Source: Terebella lapidaria (lineage: Eukaryota; Annelida; Polychaeta; Terebellida; Terebellidae). Taken from it: 64,000 nucleotides of DNA. Below, one piece after another: positions 1 to 46,083 of the stretch; position 1 is the first letter of the stretch; each line of letters begins with the position of its first letter. Both the position numbers and the translations under genes were made by a program. The stretch spans positions 39,008,651-39,072,650 of the forward strand of contig OX424558.1 in the NCBI GenBank assembly GCA_949152475.1, given 5' to 3'. A model generated the notes under the pieces. That model saw nothing but the letters and a program-made list of their open reading frames with translations. It was not told where the DNA came from and ran no database searches.

Positions 1-1130
1 GTAACCATACTTGGGTACACGGGTGTCATATTCTTTCCAACTGGCCCCGGGCCCTCCTAATTAGCCACAATTGAATGGTCTGCTCTGGCTCCAAGTCGGA
101 CTTTCAGAAATGTAAACAAAGGAAAATTCTCCAAAATCCAAAAAAAACCAACATCATAGAGGAAGAGCTCTGCTCTTCCTAAAAATACTTCGAATCCTGT
201 TAATATTAACATGATCAAATCCTCGAATAAGCTCAGATTCTCGAGATCCCGTTTTTAGCTGAAGTTTAACATTGGGGTAGATTGCTAACTTCTGCAATTA
301 TTGCTATAGAAGTCTGAAATTTGGTAGAAAATTACCGTTTGTCTCCGATGTGAAGTATGCCAAGTTATAAAACGATACCATTTAGCATCGCAAAGATATC
401 GTCAAAAACCGGTGTAAACGAGTTAGAAAAATCAGAGTATAGATCCTGTTTTCAATGCTCCGTCAAATGAGAGCATACATTACCATATGAAATTATAATC
501 TAATAAGTTTCCCCATTAGATCTACATGATTACCATCGGCATGACGGTATAGATCTATTCTATATTCTGATCATAACGTTCAACTTTGGCAACGCAGCTT
601 CGACCACTGCATATAATCTGGATAGGCTCATTGTCACTTGAGATAACGCAGTTTATTTGATGAATCGTTATTTAAACTCAAGGAAAACCAGCTGGTACGT
701 TGACATCTGTAAATATATCAACCTGTAATCAACGCCACTTTTCCAGTTAAATTTCCCAAGGGCGCCGCCATGATGGACTTTGGAGGTCTACAAAAATAAA
801 ATGCGAACTGCAAAATTGATCTGTTGCCGGATTCATCGTTGGCGAGTTCTATGGCCGACAATGCGAGAGTACCATCCAGTACAATATCAATTAAATTGGT
901 ACCTTGTGTTGTTGTTTCTTAATGAAATAATGAATTTTGTGTTGTTGTTTCTTAATGAAATACAGAATTTGTATATATGTATTTTAATTAGTCTTTTATT
1001 TTTGTTTATGAAATTCACGTCAATGCTTTGAAAACTGAGCCATAGACTCTATGATAGAGAACTCTTCACAGATATAAGTACCTCAAATAAATATATACAG
1101 TGTACATGTTACAAATTATGAGATATATTA
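1..1130. other. Intergenic DNA, no gene seen
   Basis: AT-rich non-coding sequence with no supportable exon. A perfect 9-bp inverted repeat with a 3-nt loop (AGGAAGAGC / GCTCTTCCT) lies at 160-180. A 33-bp unit is duplicated in tandem at about 903-968. Neither has a recognisable role. Confidence 0.6.
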
Positions 1131-1205
1131 GGTTACCGACCTATGGTCCGACAACTCTTGGCATGGCGTTGCGTCCGTCGTCCGTCCATCCGGTGTGAAC
1201 AATTT
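1131..1205 (+). repeat. Fragment of the 134-bp-unit dispersed element (copy 1)
   Basis: The sequence matches the left end of the larger copies near 7249 and 54168: an imperfect hairpin (GGTTACCGACC, short loop, GGTCCGACAAC) followed by a GGCGTTGCGTCCGTCGTCCGTC-like stretch. A possible matching right end (AGCCCTTGGGCTAATTTTTT) lies at about 1478-1497. The internal 134-bp units found in the other copies are absent. This is either a deleted copy or a short family member. Confidence 0.5.
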
Positions 1206-1991
1206 TATTTTGACAGTTTACCTCTCAGTTACAGACCTTGAGTGGCAATTTTCAATGTAACAATCGGCGTGAATACTAGTGATGTAATTTGACCGATGCA
1301 GACAAAACACTCAAAGATGAAGCTTAGGTTTGTATTATGAGTATATAGGAGTCACATCAGGTGAATATTTTGGTGACCTGATATTTCACCTTTGGTGAAT
1401 TTGATATGTCAAAGCAGTAATTTTACGGAACAACGTCTCGTGTCAAAAGTGAACATTTCTCCAGTAGGCCTAATATTTCTCAGCCCTTGGGCTAATTTTT
1501 TGAATGGGCATATTAAAGATAGTTTCAAGCTGGAAATTAAATTCTCCTAATAGTTCAGGCGTACCTCATAGATCGATATAGAGAGGTGAATGAATGAAAG
1601 GGCCTAAGGCGTATGACAGCGATTTCTTTCATACATGTATTTATTGATTCACCCTTAGTGCTTCATCTGAATTGCATGAACATGTTAGCATATTCAGTAA
1701 GAAAACCTTGTCATTTCATTTTATGTGCGTATAGGTAGCATACAGACCAATCTGAAAAAATGTCCTTTGCCATACACATGTCAAACGTAGCATTTTTTAT
1801 ATTTTTCCTAGTGCAATAATTGGGCAAAATTGTGGTGTATAATGCAGAAAAAACTTCTCAGAGCATCAGTTCCACTTCCTGGAAAAAAAAACCAACTCAA
1901 CGAAACTTCAATATTCCCAACGTCACAGCAACGCGTCTATATGTGTACACATTACAATTTATAAAATTCATATGATTGATGACTCTGTGAA
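1206..1991. other. 3' flank of the ASB-like gene, no gene seen
   Basis: Non-coding sequence downstream of the minus-strand stop codon at 1992. The nearest minus-strand AATAAA I noticed is at 1640-1645, about 350 nt past the stop, so it is a plausible polyadenylation signal. This is based on the hexamer alone. Confidence 0.4.
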
Positions 1992-3242
1992 TCACATGAG
2001 GTAGCCCTCTACGTGATGATCGTCGACCTCTTTGAGTACGACATAGTCCCTGATGGATGGAGGGAGAGGCAGCTCCTGGCCGCCTCTCGTCACCCGCGGG
2101 CCCAAGACACGTCTGATGTAGATCCGGCAGATTTGGCGGAGGCTGTGCGGGCAGTGGATCCAGTCCTGGAACCAGTCCACAGCTAGTACCTCGTCCTCAG
2201 AGTCATCAGAGTCATCAGAGTCCTCGTTGAGATCGAAGATCGAGTGCCGTTCAGGGCGTGAGTTGCGGGCTTCCTCCACTGCTCGCAGCCAGACGTACAG
2301 AGGTGCCAGGCTGCATCCGGACAACACTAGGAGCTTGGCGATGCCGTACAATTTCTTGTCTAGTGCCATTTGTAATGGGTTCGGAGTTGCCTGGTTCTCC
2401 AAGTCTGTCTGACAGTTAGCCCTTAGGAGAGCTTTAACAGCTTCTGGTCTGTTTCTAGAGACTGCATACCAGAGAGGCGACTTTTGGTCATTGTCTAATA
2501 AATCAACATTCCCATCATGGTCTGAAATAGCCTCTATGGCTTTCCAGTGATTCTTCATAGCTAGAAAATGTATGGGGACTTTGCCGAATACATTTGACAG
2601 ATCTGGGTTCGCACGGTATCGTAGAAGGCAACTTACAATATTGTCAAAGCCTTCGGTTGCAGCAGACATCATCGGTGTGTTACCGTGACAGTCAGCAATG
2701 TTTGGGTCTGCACCAGCTTCCAAAAGCATTTCAGCTCCTATCGCATATCGTGCGGCGTAATGCAGCGCAGTTTTCTTGTCCATATTTTGCACGTTTACCT
2801 TGCACTTTGAGTCCACCAAGACCTGCATCACTTTGTACGTTCTATGGCAGTTCATAGCGGATAGAAGTAGCGGAGTGTTTCCCTCAGAATCTTGGATGTC
2901 TTTATCCGCTCCGACTGATAACAACCCGGACACGGCCTCCCAGTGACCGGCTCTAGCTGCTATGTGGATGGGCGCCACTCCGGCTGTGTTCCTCACGTTG
3001 ACGCTGCAACCAGCGCCCACCAGGACGCCCAGCACCTCCCAGCGCCCGCTCTCCACAGCAAGCCTGATCAGTGAGTTATCAGACCTGTCTTCCTGGTTGA
3101 AGTCGGCTCCACAGTTGCCAAGGATACGGATACAATCGGCGTGCCCGTGGGTGACAGCCCTGGACAGCGCTTGATCAAGATCGCGTTGTGGCACGGATCC
3201 AGGGACAGCTAACATCAGCTCCAGCATCCGGGTGTTGTTCAT
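1992..3242 (-). CDS. Ankyrin repeat and SOCS box (ASB-like) protein, terminal exon
   Basis: A 416-residue open frame. Roughly eight ankyrin repeats span residues 25-312, marked by repeat cores such as PIHIAA (91), GNTPLLLSA (121), TALHYAA (158), GNTPMMSAA (187), VPIHFLA (222) and SPLWYAV (255). An acidic Asp/Ser/Glu linker follows at 338-352. A C-terminal SOCS box lies at about 366-405: an Elongin-BC box (SLRQICRIYIRRVLG) and a Cul5 box beginning LPLP (391-394). Known ASB proteins bridge substrates, bound by the ankyrin repeats, to an Elongin B/C-Cullin5-Rbx2 ubiquitin ligase; that role is inferred here and the substrate is unknown. The start is the first ATG after a good acceptor (pyrimidine-rich tract ending TTGTCAG) that places the exon start at 3261. 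The frame stays open up to that acceptor (LLSAVE before the Met), so an upstream coding exon cannot be excluded. Which ASB subfamily it belongs to was not resolved. Confidence 0.88.
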   Translation of the reverse strand: MNNTRMLELMLAVPGSVPQRDLDQALSRAVTHGHADCIRILGNCGADFNQEDRSDNSLIRLAVESGRWEVLGVLVGAGCSVNVRNTAGVAPIHIAARAGHWEAVSGLLSVGADKDIQDSEGNTPLLLSAMNCHRTYKVMQVLVDSKCKVNVQNMDKKTALHYAARYAIGAEMLLEAGADPNIADCHGNTPMMSAATEGFDNIVSCLLRYRANPDLSNVFGKVPIHFLAMKNHWKAIEAISDHDGNVDLLDNDQKSPLWYAVSRNRPEAVKALLRANCQTDLENQATPNPLQMALDKKLYGIAKLLVLSGCSLAPLYVWLRAVEEARNSRPERHSIFDLNEDSDDSDDSEDEVLAVDWFQDWIHCPHSLRQICRIYIRRVLGPRVTRGGQELPLPPSIRDYVVLKEVDDHHVEGYLM

Positions 3243-3261
3243 CTCGACGGCGGATAGGAGA
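3243..3261 (-). other. Probable 5' UTR part of the ASB-like exon, behind a splice acceptor
   Basis: The minus strand reads a pyrimidine-rich tract ending TTGTCAG, then 19 nt, then the ATG at 3242. This fits an acceptor between 3261 and 3262. A candidate upstream donor (GGATG followed by GTGAGG, near 3390) lies about 130 nt upstream. The joined product is uncertain. Confidence 0.45.
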
Positions 3262-4280
3262 CTGACAAGATGAAAAGTGACAAATTATGATAATTAGCAA
3301 TTTGCAATGCATAAAAAACCAGCAATTATGATGGAATTTCAACCAACTTACATATTTTGATACCCTAGTCTTGTTTCGATACACTAACCTCACCATCCTG
3401 CATGGAAACGTTTTCCTTTTTCAATATGACGTTCAGGCCACAGAATACCTCAGGCGCAGGTCATAACTGCAGATATCAAATAGGATAAGGTTGTCAAGCG
3501 TATGTACATAAGTACTACATATTGACGTTGATTGAAGACGAATGTACATGGTATTCCTTCCGACGAAACTGTATACAGTACAATTGCTTGGATACCAATG
3601 ATGCACAGTATGTATGTCAATAATGATTTGCTACCAAGCTACAGCAATGTCTGATTGAACATAGAGGTATGGCCGACTTCCAGAAGTATTTTTAGATAAA
3701 CTCACTGCAGACCCGCGTTACGCCCTATGATTATAGGCCTACATTTATTTGTTTACCTTGACCCGATCCAGATTCAAATGTTATTCCTAGCTGAAAGACA
3801 CTACTCAATTGTAAACGATAAGATCAAACACATTAGGATACATCCAACAATTCTCCACTTGTGTGTATTGTGAACAAAACAGATCGATAAACGATCCAGT
3901 AGTAATCCAGAACTAATACCGCCTACAATCGCTAGGTGCGCTTCATTCTCTTCTGGATCACGATCGCGTGCTATGATTGGAGAAGACGCCATGAAACATT
4001 CACACATTTTCGCGCCATTTGATCGCTCGATTCTGGACTCAGTGTTGTGGCGGCATGCATTATGATTGTTCTAGACTAGCTTTCAGGAGGCGCACCTCAA
4101 TGTCATGTACAAAGTGCAAATAACAATTATCTAATATACACTAATGGTTTCATAACAAATTTAGTTATAAAAATCATACATCTTTTCTGTTGTCATCATT
4201 CAAAACAATTCATGTGAGATTTACACTTGAATCAAAAGTAATTTTAAATGTTTAATATTCTTGGTTGGCAAATGGGGTTG
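3262..4280. other. Intergenic/5' flank of the ASB-like gene, no gene seen
   Basis: It should hold the upstream exon and promoter of the ASB-like gene, but no TATA box or start site could be defined. A 68-codon minus-strand frame at 3801-4007 shows no family similarity, and no candidate donor in it gives the phase needed to join the acceptor at 3261. Confidence 0.45.
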
Positions 4281-4715
4281 AATCAAAGCAACTGAATGTA
4301 TAAGTACCCCTGGGACTTCCATGGGCTAATTGTTTGGGTGCCCCAAGTTATGGCTTGGGTCGATAATATTGCGGCAATATCACTTTTACATTCAAATAAA
4401 TAATGTTTCCAAGAGGAAAAACTTTGGGATCGAGTTGCTCTCATAATATCCAGGTTGGTTACAACAACCAAAGGTTATTTGGAGTTGAACAATTTTTTCA
4501 GGTCAGTTTTTTCAGGTCCTGATGCCCTATGGCGGATGGCGCCAAGGAAATTCCCGTTATTTTTGACAGCTTCAAAACCGCTGCATGAGTTTGCCGGTAT
4601 GTCAGGATTCTCCGCGGAAGAGTCACGGAATTTCTACGATTCACCAAGATGTTACCACCCCACGGCATCCCCGGCGTTTCACGGATTCCCCTGGATGTCA
4701 AAATCGGGACAAAGA

Positions 4716-5240
4716 TTTTCCGTTTGGTATGGAAAATACACCCATTGCATCCTTGAAAATTCGGTATTATCGCCCTTTGTGTTTCCACCAACATGGCATT
4801 GATATTGCTCAAATTGCTGATAGTCCAAACGACTCGAATAGGGTTCATAGCTACTACTCCTGTGACGAGACTCCTAATCGAGTTGGTGTTCTTGCATTTT
4901 AAGCGGAACTTTAAGTAGAAGACCGAGTTGCGCAACGAAGGTGTTCCCGATATGAGCAATGCGTTTGGTAAGTCAATTTTGTTGAGTTGCATTGAAAGTG
5001 ATTTCGGCTCGAGTATCAAATGCTGCGCCTCAAACTACTCGTCTACTGAAAACATACCATTTAATCCGTCTCGCACCTTTTTAATCCTTATTCAATATAG
5101 ATGAAAGCGCAGGATATGATTGATACTTGGGCTGTGATCTCAATAACTCTTTGAGCAATGTCAAGGCAAAGTTGAAAAAAAAAAACACTGGGCGAAAATA
5201 CCGAATTTTCTCCAATGGTGCAATGCAAGGGTTATTGACC
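4716..5240. repeat. Diverged inverted-repeat pair (dispersed repeat copies)
   Basis: The reverse complement of about 4716-4820 resembles about 5150-5240: both arms share TTTGAGCAAT(A/G)TCAA, then a GGGCGA-AATACCGAATTTTC core and a CAATG-rich tail. This looks like two diverged repeat copies facing each other, or the arms of a decayed foldback element. No ends or target duplications could be fixed. Overlapping frames such as 4498-5019 minus look non-genic. Confidence 0.4.
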
Positions 5241-5953
5241 GGACCGCACCGGGACTGACCGTGCAATGTGACTGCCGCTTAACCGCAATGCTACCAATAT
5301 AGGGTGCGCTACCTGGTGAGTACTATTCATTATGAGTCATAATGCATTCGTGAAAGCCCCATAACAGCGTTCTGCGGGCTACAAAATAATTAAGCCGCCA
5401 CTTTAATGATATTGGATATCAAGTAAAGTAATCAGGTGAAGTGATTGTGGTTCAGTTTTATTTGATACTATGAATGTCACGATATTATTAGCACTAATCA
5501 TAGTAAAATAATATAAATATTTATAATAGTGTGTCAACTGATGTATAAATATTATGATACTCTACGATGACACATTTGTGCCTTACTTACTAATCTAGCT
5601 GATCTAGCATGATACTTTTCTTTATGACCAGACCTTGTTGTTCGTCTGACTCGTAGAGAGGGAGGAATTGTACAAATAAAAATATTTTGTAAAAAATATC
5701 GTTGATTTATCTGACAACATTTTACAGTGAAGTGAGTAATTCTTCAAATTGTTACTCACGATTCAATGTAACAATACCCCTCCATACATGAACATCATTT
5801 CTGCATAACTTTCAGTCTGCTGTTATGATGTATTCATAAGTTTGTCTTCGAACGATTTATAATTTAGCATTTACAAAACTGAAAGACTGAAAGGCAAATT
5901 ACTTTGTAACTAATGAACCGTTGGGGGCGTTTACTCAAAGCAGGGACTACCGG
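5241..5953. other. Intergenic DNA, no gene seen
   Basis: AT-rich sequence with short low-complexity ATAAATATT stretches around 5500-5570. No exon-like frame or structured repeat seen. Confidence 0.6.
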
Positions 5954-5955
5954 TA

Positions 5956-6725
5956 CCGGGGTTTTCCGTAATATGGCCCTGGGCGATCTGTCGGAAAATG
6001 GCATCTCACCGAATAAAATTCGAATCCGAATTATGGCCCATGGGCGATCTTACGGAATAACCGTTTTTCCACCAATACATCGGCGAAATACTGAATATAT
6101 GAGGGCTTTATGTTTAGTTATGAAACTGAGAAAGAAATCACACCGACAGAGAAAAATTGTGTATTGGTGCCTCTGCATGTAGACTATGGAACATACCTCG
6201 GTATACTATACTCAAGTCAAAATTAGTTTCAAATTATCATGTTTCATGTGAGAGAAAAAGCAAAAGCTACACACATTTCTGCCATTCACAGAAAATTAGC
6301 CTATTGTCGTCAACCGTACATGTATACGTTGTCGAGATACAATTTTGTGTTAAGTTTTAAGAATATTTGTACTTAAAATATATTTGAAGCTCATTAGCTA
6401 ATTTTGATGAATATTCATGACGTCACATGAGTATATTGCTTTAATTAGCAACTTTTATAGCCTCTCTCTGAGTCACCATGGTCACCCCGTTGTGTTTCAA
6501 TGCCCTACGAGATGTGAACACTCGGCCCATGTTTGATGAAATATCTGGATTTTCGATAATCGTTCACATTTTCATCCAAATACGATAAATGAAAAGAATC
6601 ATATCACCAAAAATTTAAAAATAAATGAATCCGAATTATGGCCCATGGGCTATCTTTTGGGATTCTTTCCCGAAAGATGGCCCATGGGCCATGAATCAGG
6701 TGGGCCATATTACGGGAAACCCCGG
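5956..6725. mobile_element. 770-bp non-autonomous element with TIRs and TA target duplication
   Basis: The left end reads CCGGGG-TTTTCCGTAATATGGCCC. The reverse complement of the right end reads CCGGGG-TTTCCCGTAATATGGCCC, one mismatch in about 24. Both ends are flanked by TA (5954-5955 and 6726-6727). Subterminal GAATCCGAATTATGGCCCAT motifs recur at about 6019 and 6627, with palindromic GGCCCATGGGC cores. The interior is AT-rich and lacks a transposase. A TA duplication with TIRs is typical of Tc1/mariner-type MITEs, so that assignment is an inference from structure. Confidence 0.75.
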
Positions 6726-6727
6726 TA

Positions 6728-7248
6728 TGTGTCGTGCTTATAAAGAGGTGAACGATCGTCGCGTACTCGGCGATGTGCTTCACAGAGTCACCACCATCAA
6801 TAAATACAGCCGCGTAAGTTTTCTAACTCAAATTGCTTTAAGTATAAACTGAAATACCCAATTTGTAATAATCTTCGTGGTCCCACTTTAAAATTTGATG
6901 TTTCAATTCAGGTGGATGACCATTGGATACAGATACAATTGAGCCGAAATTTGAAAACAATGTGATGGGCGAAAATGAATTTGACTTCATCATGTACATT
7001 CAAGCATCTAAATAGTTTTTTTCTCCCGAATACAGTGAATAACTTTCATATGTATATGAGCAAATACATCTGTAATAGAATGTAAATTTTCCCCATCAAT
7101 ATGCATGTATCGACATATAAAGAAGAGGCCTGACGTCCCCATTACTATACCTTTGATTTGTGGACAATGATTGCAAGGACGGGAGTCGGACCAATTCGTT
7201 TATTTGGTTATGAAGGAAAAACTGGTTCCATCTTTAGGCACTTGATCT
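6728..7248. other. Intergenic DNA, no gene seen
   Basis: Sequence between two repeat elements, without a supportable exon. Confidence 0.55.
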
Positions 7249-8240
7249 TTGGTTGGTCCAATAACCTATTGCCGTGGCGTTGCGTCCGTCGTCGTCGGTC
7301 GTCTACAATTTTATCTTTAAAGTTCACGATTGAATCTCTCTGAAATTTTGCACAAAATGCGTAAAAAAAAAATTCACGAGGTTTTGTTTATTTTCGAAAA
7401 ACGGTCCATTTTGGACTTTGATGGTCGTTTTCTCAAAATCTGTTCAGTAACTCTTTCCCATAGATGCATAAGGCTACTCCTATGCACCCCTGTGGCGTGT
7501 ATAAGTTTTGTTGCCCTTGAATCGTATATAAATTGTCCTGAATGCATTAGGACTTATGACGAAGAATACTCACTAAAGTCCAAATGGGACTTTCTCATGT
7601 TAAAAGCATCCTATGCTTTATATTGGGATATATTATTACTGATATCTCACTTAATTTTGAGATTGTATGTAGGTTAAAAATCAATTGTGGACATATAAGA
7701 AATGATATATGCTGAATATTCTCGTGACCTTGAATTTGACCTTTGACCTATTATTCAAGGTCACAGGACAAAATGACTGATATCTCGTTCTTTATCGACT
7801 TTATAGCTTGGGAATCAATTGTGAACATATAGGGAATGATATCCGCCGAATATTCTGATGACCTTGAATTTGACCTTAATTTGACCTCATTTTCAAGGTC
7901 ACAGTACAAAATGGCTAATATCTAGTTTATTATCGACTTTACAACTTGAAAATCAGTTGTGGACATACAGGAATTGATATATGCCGAATATTCTGATGAC
8001 CTTCAATTTACATTTGACTTCATTTTCAAAGTCACAGGCCAAAAAAGCTATTATGTCTTCTTATCATTGAATTCATGAATATTGAATATTTCAAATGATA
8101 TATGTTGGATACTCTCGTCACCTTGAATTTGACCGGTGACCATATTTCCAAGGTCACCCTACGAATTGGGTAATATTTAAAATATATGAAAACATATATT
8201 GTCCGATAACCTCTCTTAGCCTTTGTACCATTTTTTTTGG
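7249..8240 (+). repeat. Dispersed element with about 134-bp internal tandem units (copy 2)
   Basis: It opens with TTGGTCCAATAACCTATTGCC and a CCGTCGTCGTC-rich stretch and ends near GTCCGATAACCTCTCTTAGCC, matching the copy at 54168-55482. In between are about four diverged units of about 134-137 bp, recognisable by the recurring ATATCTCG...TTATCGACTTTA block (about 7774, 7911, 8044) and by facing TGACCTTGAA / TTCAAGGTCA arms. An exact DR1-type TGACCTTTGACCT lies at 7737-7749. There is no coding content; the short frames within it are chance. Confidence 0.7.
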
Positions 8241-10361
8241 TGTGCACTCTCAAAATATCGAACAAATGCAACAGATTTCGCTTCGAATCAATATTCCATG
8301 GTGGTGCACACATTGGGGGGACCCTTTTGTCGATTTCTAGGTCCGAATTTTGAAAGTTTCATTTTTTTTGTATACTACTACATGTCCTAAAATTTTTTTT
8401 TTCAATTTAATATACTAGTATTATCTAGGATCTAGGACTTCGACATGATGTACAGGGTCCAGGACTGGCTTACAAGATACATGTATTGAGCAATTCAACG
8501 AGTATGAACACGTTAAACTACACATACTTAATTTCTTATATTTATTGAGGATGTAGGGTCGGATGTGATCATTTTCAGAGCCGAGTCGTTAATAATTACA
8601 CAGAACATCAACAACAAAGACACTGCAGTTTATCGATACGTTTATTAAATAAGTAACCATATTAACCACACACAGAGAACAGCCTGATTTGGTACCGACG
8701 ATAGTATAGCAGAAACAGAACAGATTGTTTGTTTACACTTTATATGTAAAACACAACGATATACAGCACGGCCAGGGTCACGTGACGTCGAAATTCAACA
8801 TATTTACTATAGGCCACACGAAAACATCAAGAAATTAGAAATGAGACTGCAAATGTCAACTCCTGTTTGTCATGGCTTCGACTGAACTGTATTTGGTGTT
8901 TGACGGATCGAACTGGGGAAAAAACGCAATGTAATATCGGAAAATTACTGACAAATTGATGAATTACATGTCTTGAAATACGAGCCGCTGTAAGTTACTA
9001 CACATGCTCACATACCATTGAATGTTCTACAAGCAAGTAGGTTTCAATTTTCGTGTCCCCCTTTTCGGAATTCACCCATTTAACATCCCACTAATTTAGT
9101 AATATTGTACAACGTGATACCGCAGGAGAAATGTTGAAGCACAAAGCGTAATAAATTAAATTTAGAAGATCGATTCCAGCTATAGGAGAATTGAACGCCA
9201 ATCGCGCTTTGTCAGGGTTTTTTTGGCCAACAACTTTTGTTCCGTGCGACCTTTGTTCCACGCCGCTCGCTCATTGAACAATCGCGTGAAATTATTTGAT
9301 GAACATATTGGACATTTTCCATCTAGCATCTGAGCGGTGTTCGGTCACATGTTTTTGTGTCTCATGTTTTGTCTCGAACAAGAACTAATTTGTTCAGCCG
9401 TTTTGTCCATCTGGGAATTTTCCATGTATCTACGCATTCAGACCCGTATCTACGTATTTCTATACGTATTTGATGTTTTAGAGGCTGTGTGTACATGTAG
9501 CCTACATGCATTCGGCAAAATTGAGGGTGAGCTGAAAAGCTTCATTGCTCGTGGCCCATAATATTCTATTATCTCTACTAGCCAAACAACATATACATGC
9601 ACGAGACAGTTTTTCCGAAAAAAAATTAATAAAATAGTAGAATATTACCAAAGTTGATTATTAGATTCAATCAATTTATCAAATTTTGTTATAACCACGC
9701 TGTTCACAATTTCTTGTCCGCAATTATGGTTTCTAGTTTTACAAAATTGTGTTTGTTTTACTTAATAAAATGTCAGTGCTGACATGCATGAAATGAAAGT
9801 GTATTTTCAAGTCTTAGTGCAGTATTTTGTTCGAAGGAAAATCTATTTGTTTACTTGTTCGGTTTAGTTATCATGTTTTTTTTACCCCCAACAGACTCCA
9901 GTAAGTAGAAATTGACGTAGAAAACACTGGGACAATACATTTACACATACAAGCGAGGGGACAATGTCATAATTTAAATATTCCGTACCACGACGGACAC
10001 ATATTTACACGTAATCATACACAAGACACTCATACAGACCGACACTCGGGAAAAGGTACACCGCTCATTTTTATACACAAACTGTCCATAAATACACGCA
10101 TTTTATACGTGTAATACAATATTACATGACTACTTTCTGGCAGTATGAGCACATATGCGGGTAATATTTTATGTCATGTTCGAATTAATATCAAAGTGCC
10201 AGAGACCACATTAACTATGGACCATCAACTAGTAACATTCAATGTTACATTACGTCCATACAAGCGTCATGAGATAATGAAATTTCTAAAACAGTACGTT
10301 CTATAAATTCCTAATTGTCAATATTCAATATTTTGAAAGCTGTGAATGATGTTGTCCAGTC
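8241..10361 (-). other. 3' UTR / 3' flank of single-minded
   Basis: Non-coding sequence downstream of the sim stop. The first minus-strand AATAAA I find after the stop is at 8641-8646, which would give a 3' UTR of about 1.7 kb. This is a weak prediction because variant signals could be used earlier. No other gene seen. Confidence 0.35.
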
Positions 10362-45842
<35,481 letters not shown>

Positions 45843-46083
45843 CTTGGCAAACAGAACTTGCGCGCGTGGCAAACAGTCAACGATCAATCAGGACGGCAAT
45901 GATGGGCCGCGCCGCGCGCTGATTGGCTGGAGGACTCGGCGCTGTCCACACCCTCTCAGCCAAAGAGCCTCTTTGCTCTCAGCCACCGAGCCGGGCTGTG
46001 ACTGTGCCTGGCGGCTCGACACGGCACCGAGGTACGACCGGCGGAGACATGACAGCTGGGGTGACGGGCCATCAGGACTCTAA
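45843..46083 (-). promoter_or_regulatory. Candidate sim promoter and non-coding first exon
   Basis: A GC/CpG-rich patch in an otherwise AT-rich region. On the minus strand a CCAAT box (CAGCCAATCAGCGCG, about 45914-45928) precedes a consensus donor CCAAG/GTGAGG with the exon edge at 45843. The bHLH exon has an acceptor but no upstream exon yet, so this is a plausible first exon and promoter. There is no transcript evidence, and the strand and gene assignment are inference. Confidence 0.3.

Noticed and set aside
160..180. Perfect 9-bp hairpin AGGAAGAGC/GCTCTTCCT
   Set aside because: There is no adjacent gene end, T-run or repeat context to give it a function.
903..968. 33-bp tandem duplication
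   Set aside because: Only two copies in AT-rich intergenic DNA; ordinary slippage is enough.
3801..4007. Possible upstream coding exon of the ASB-like gene
   Set aside because: The candidate donor gives the wrong phase for the acceptor at 3261 and the peptide has no family similarity.
4498..5019. 173-codon minus-strand frame
   Set aside because: It lies across a diverged inverted repeat, overlaps open frames on the other strand and shows no motif.
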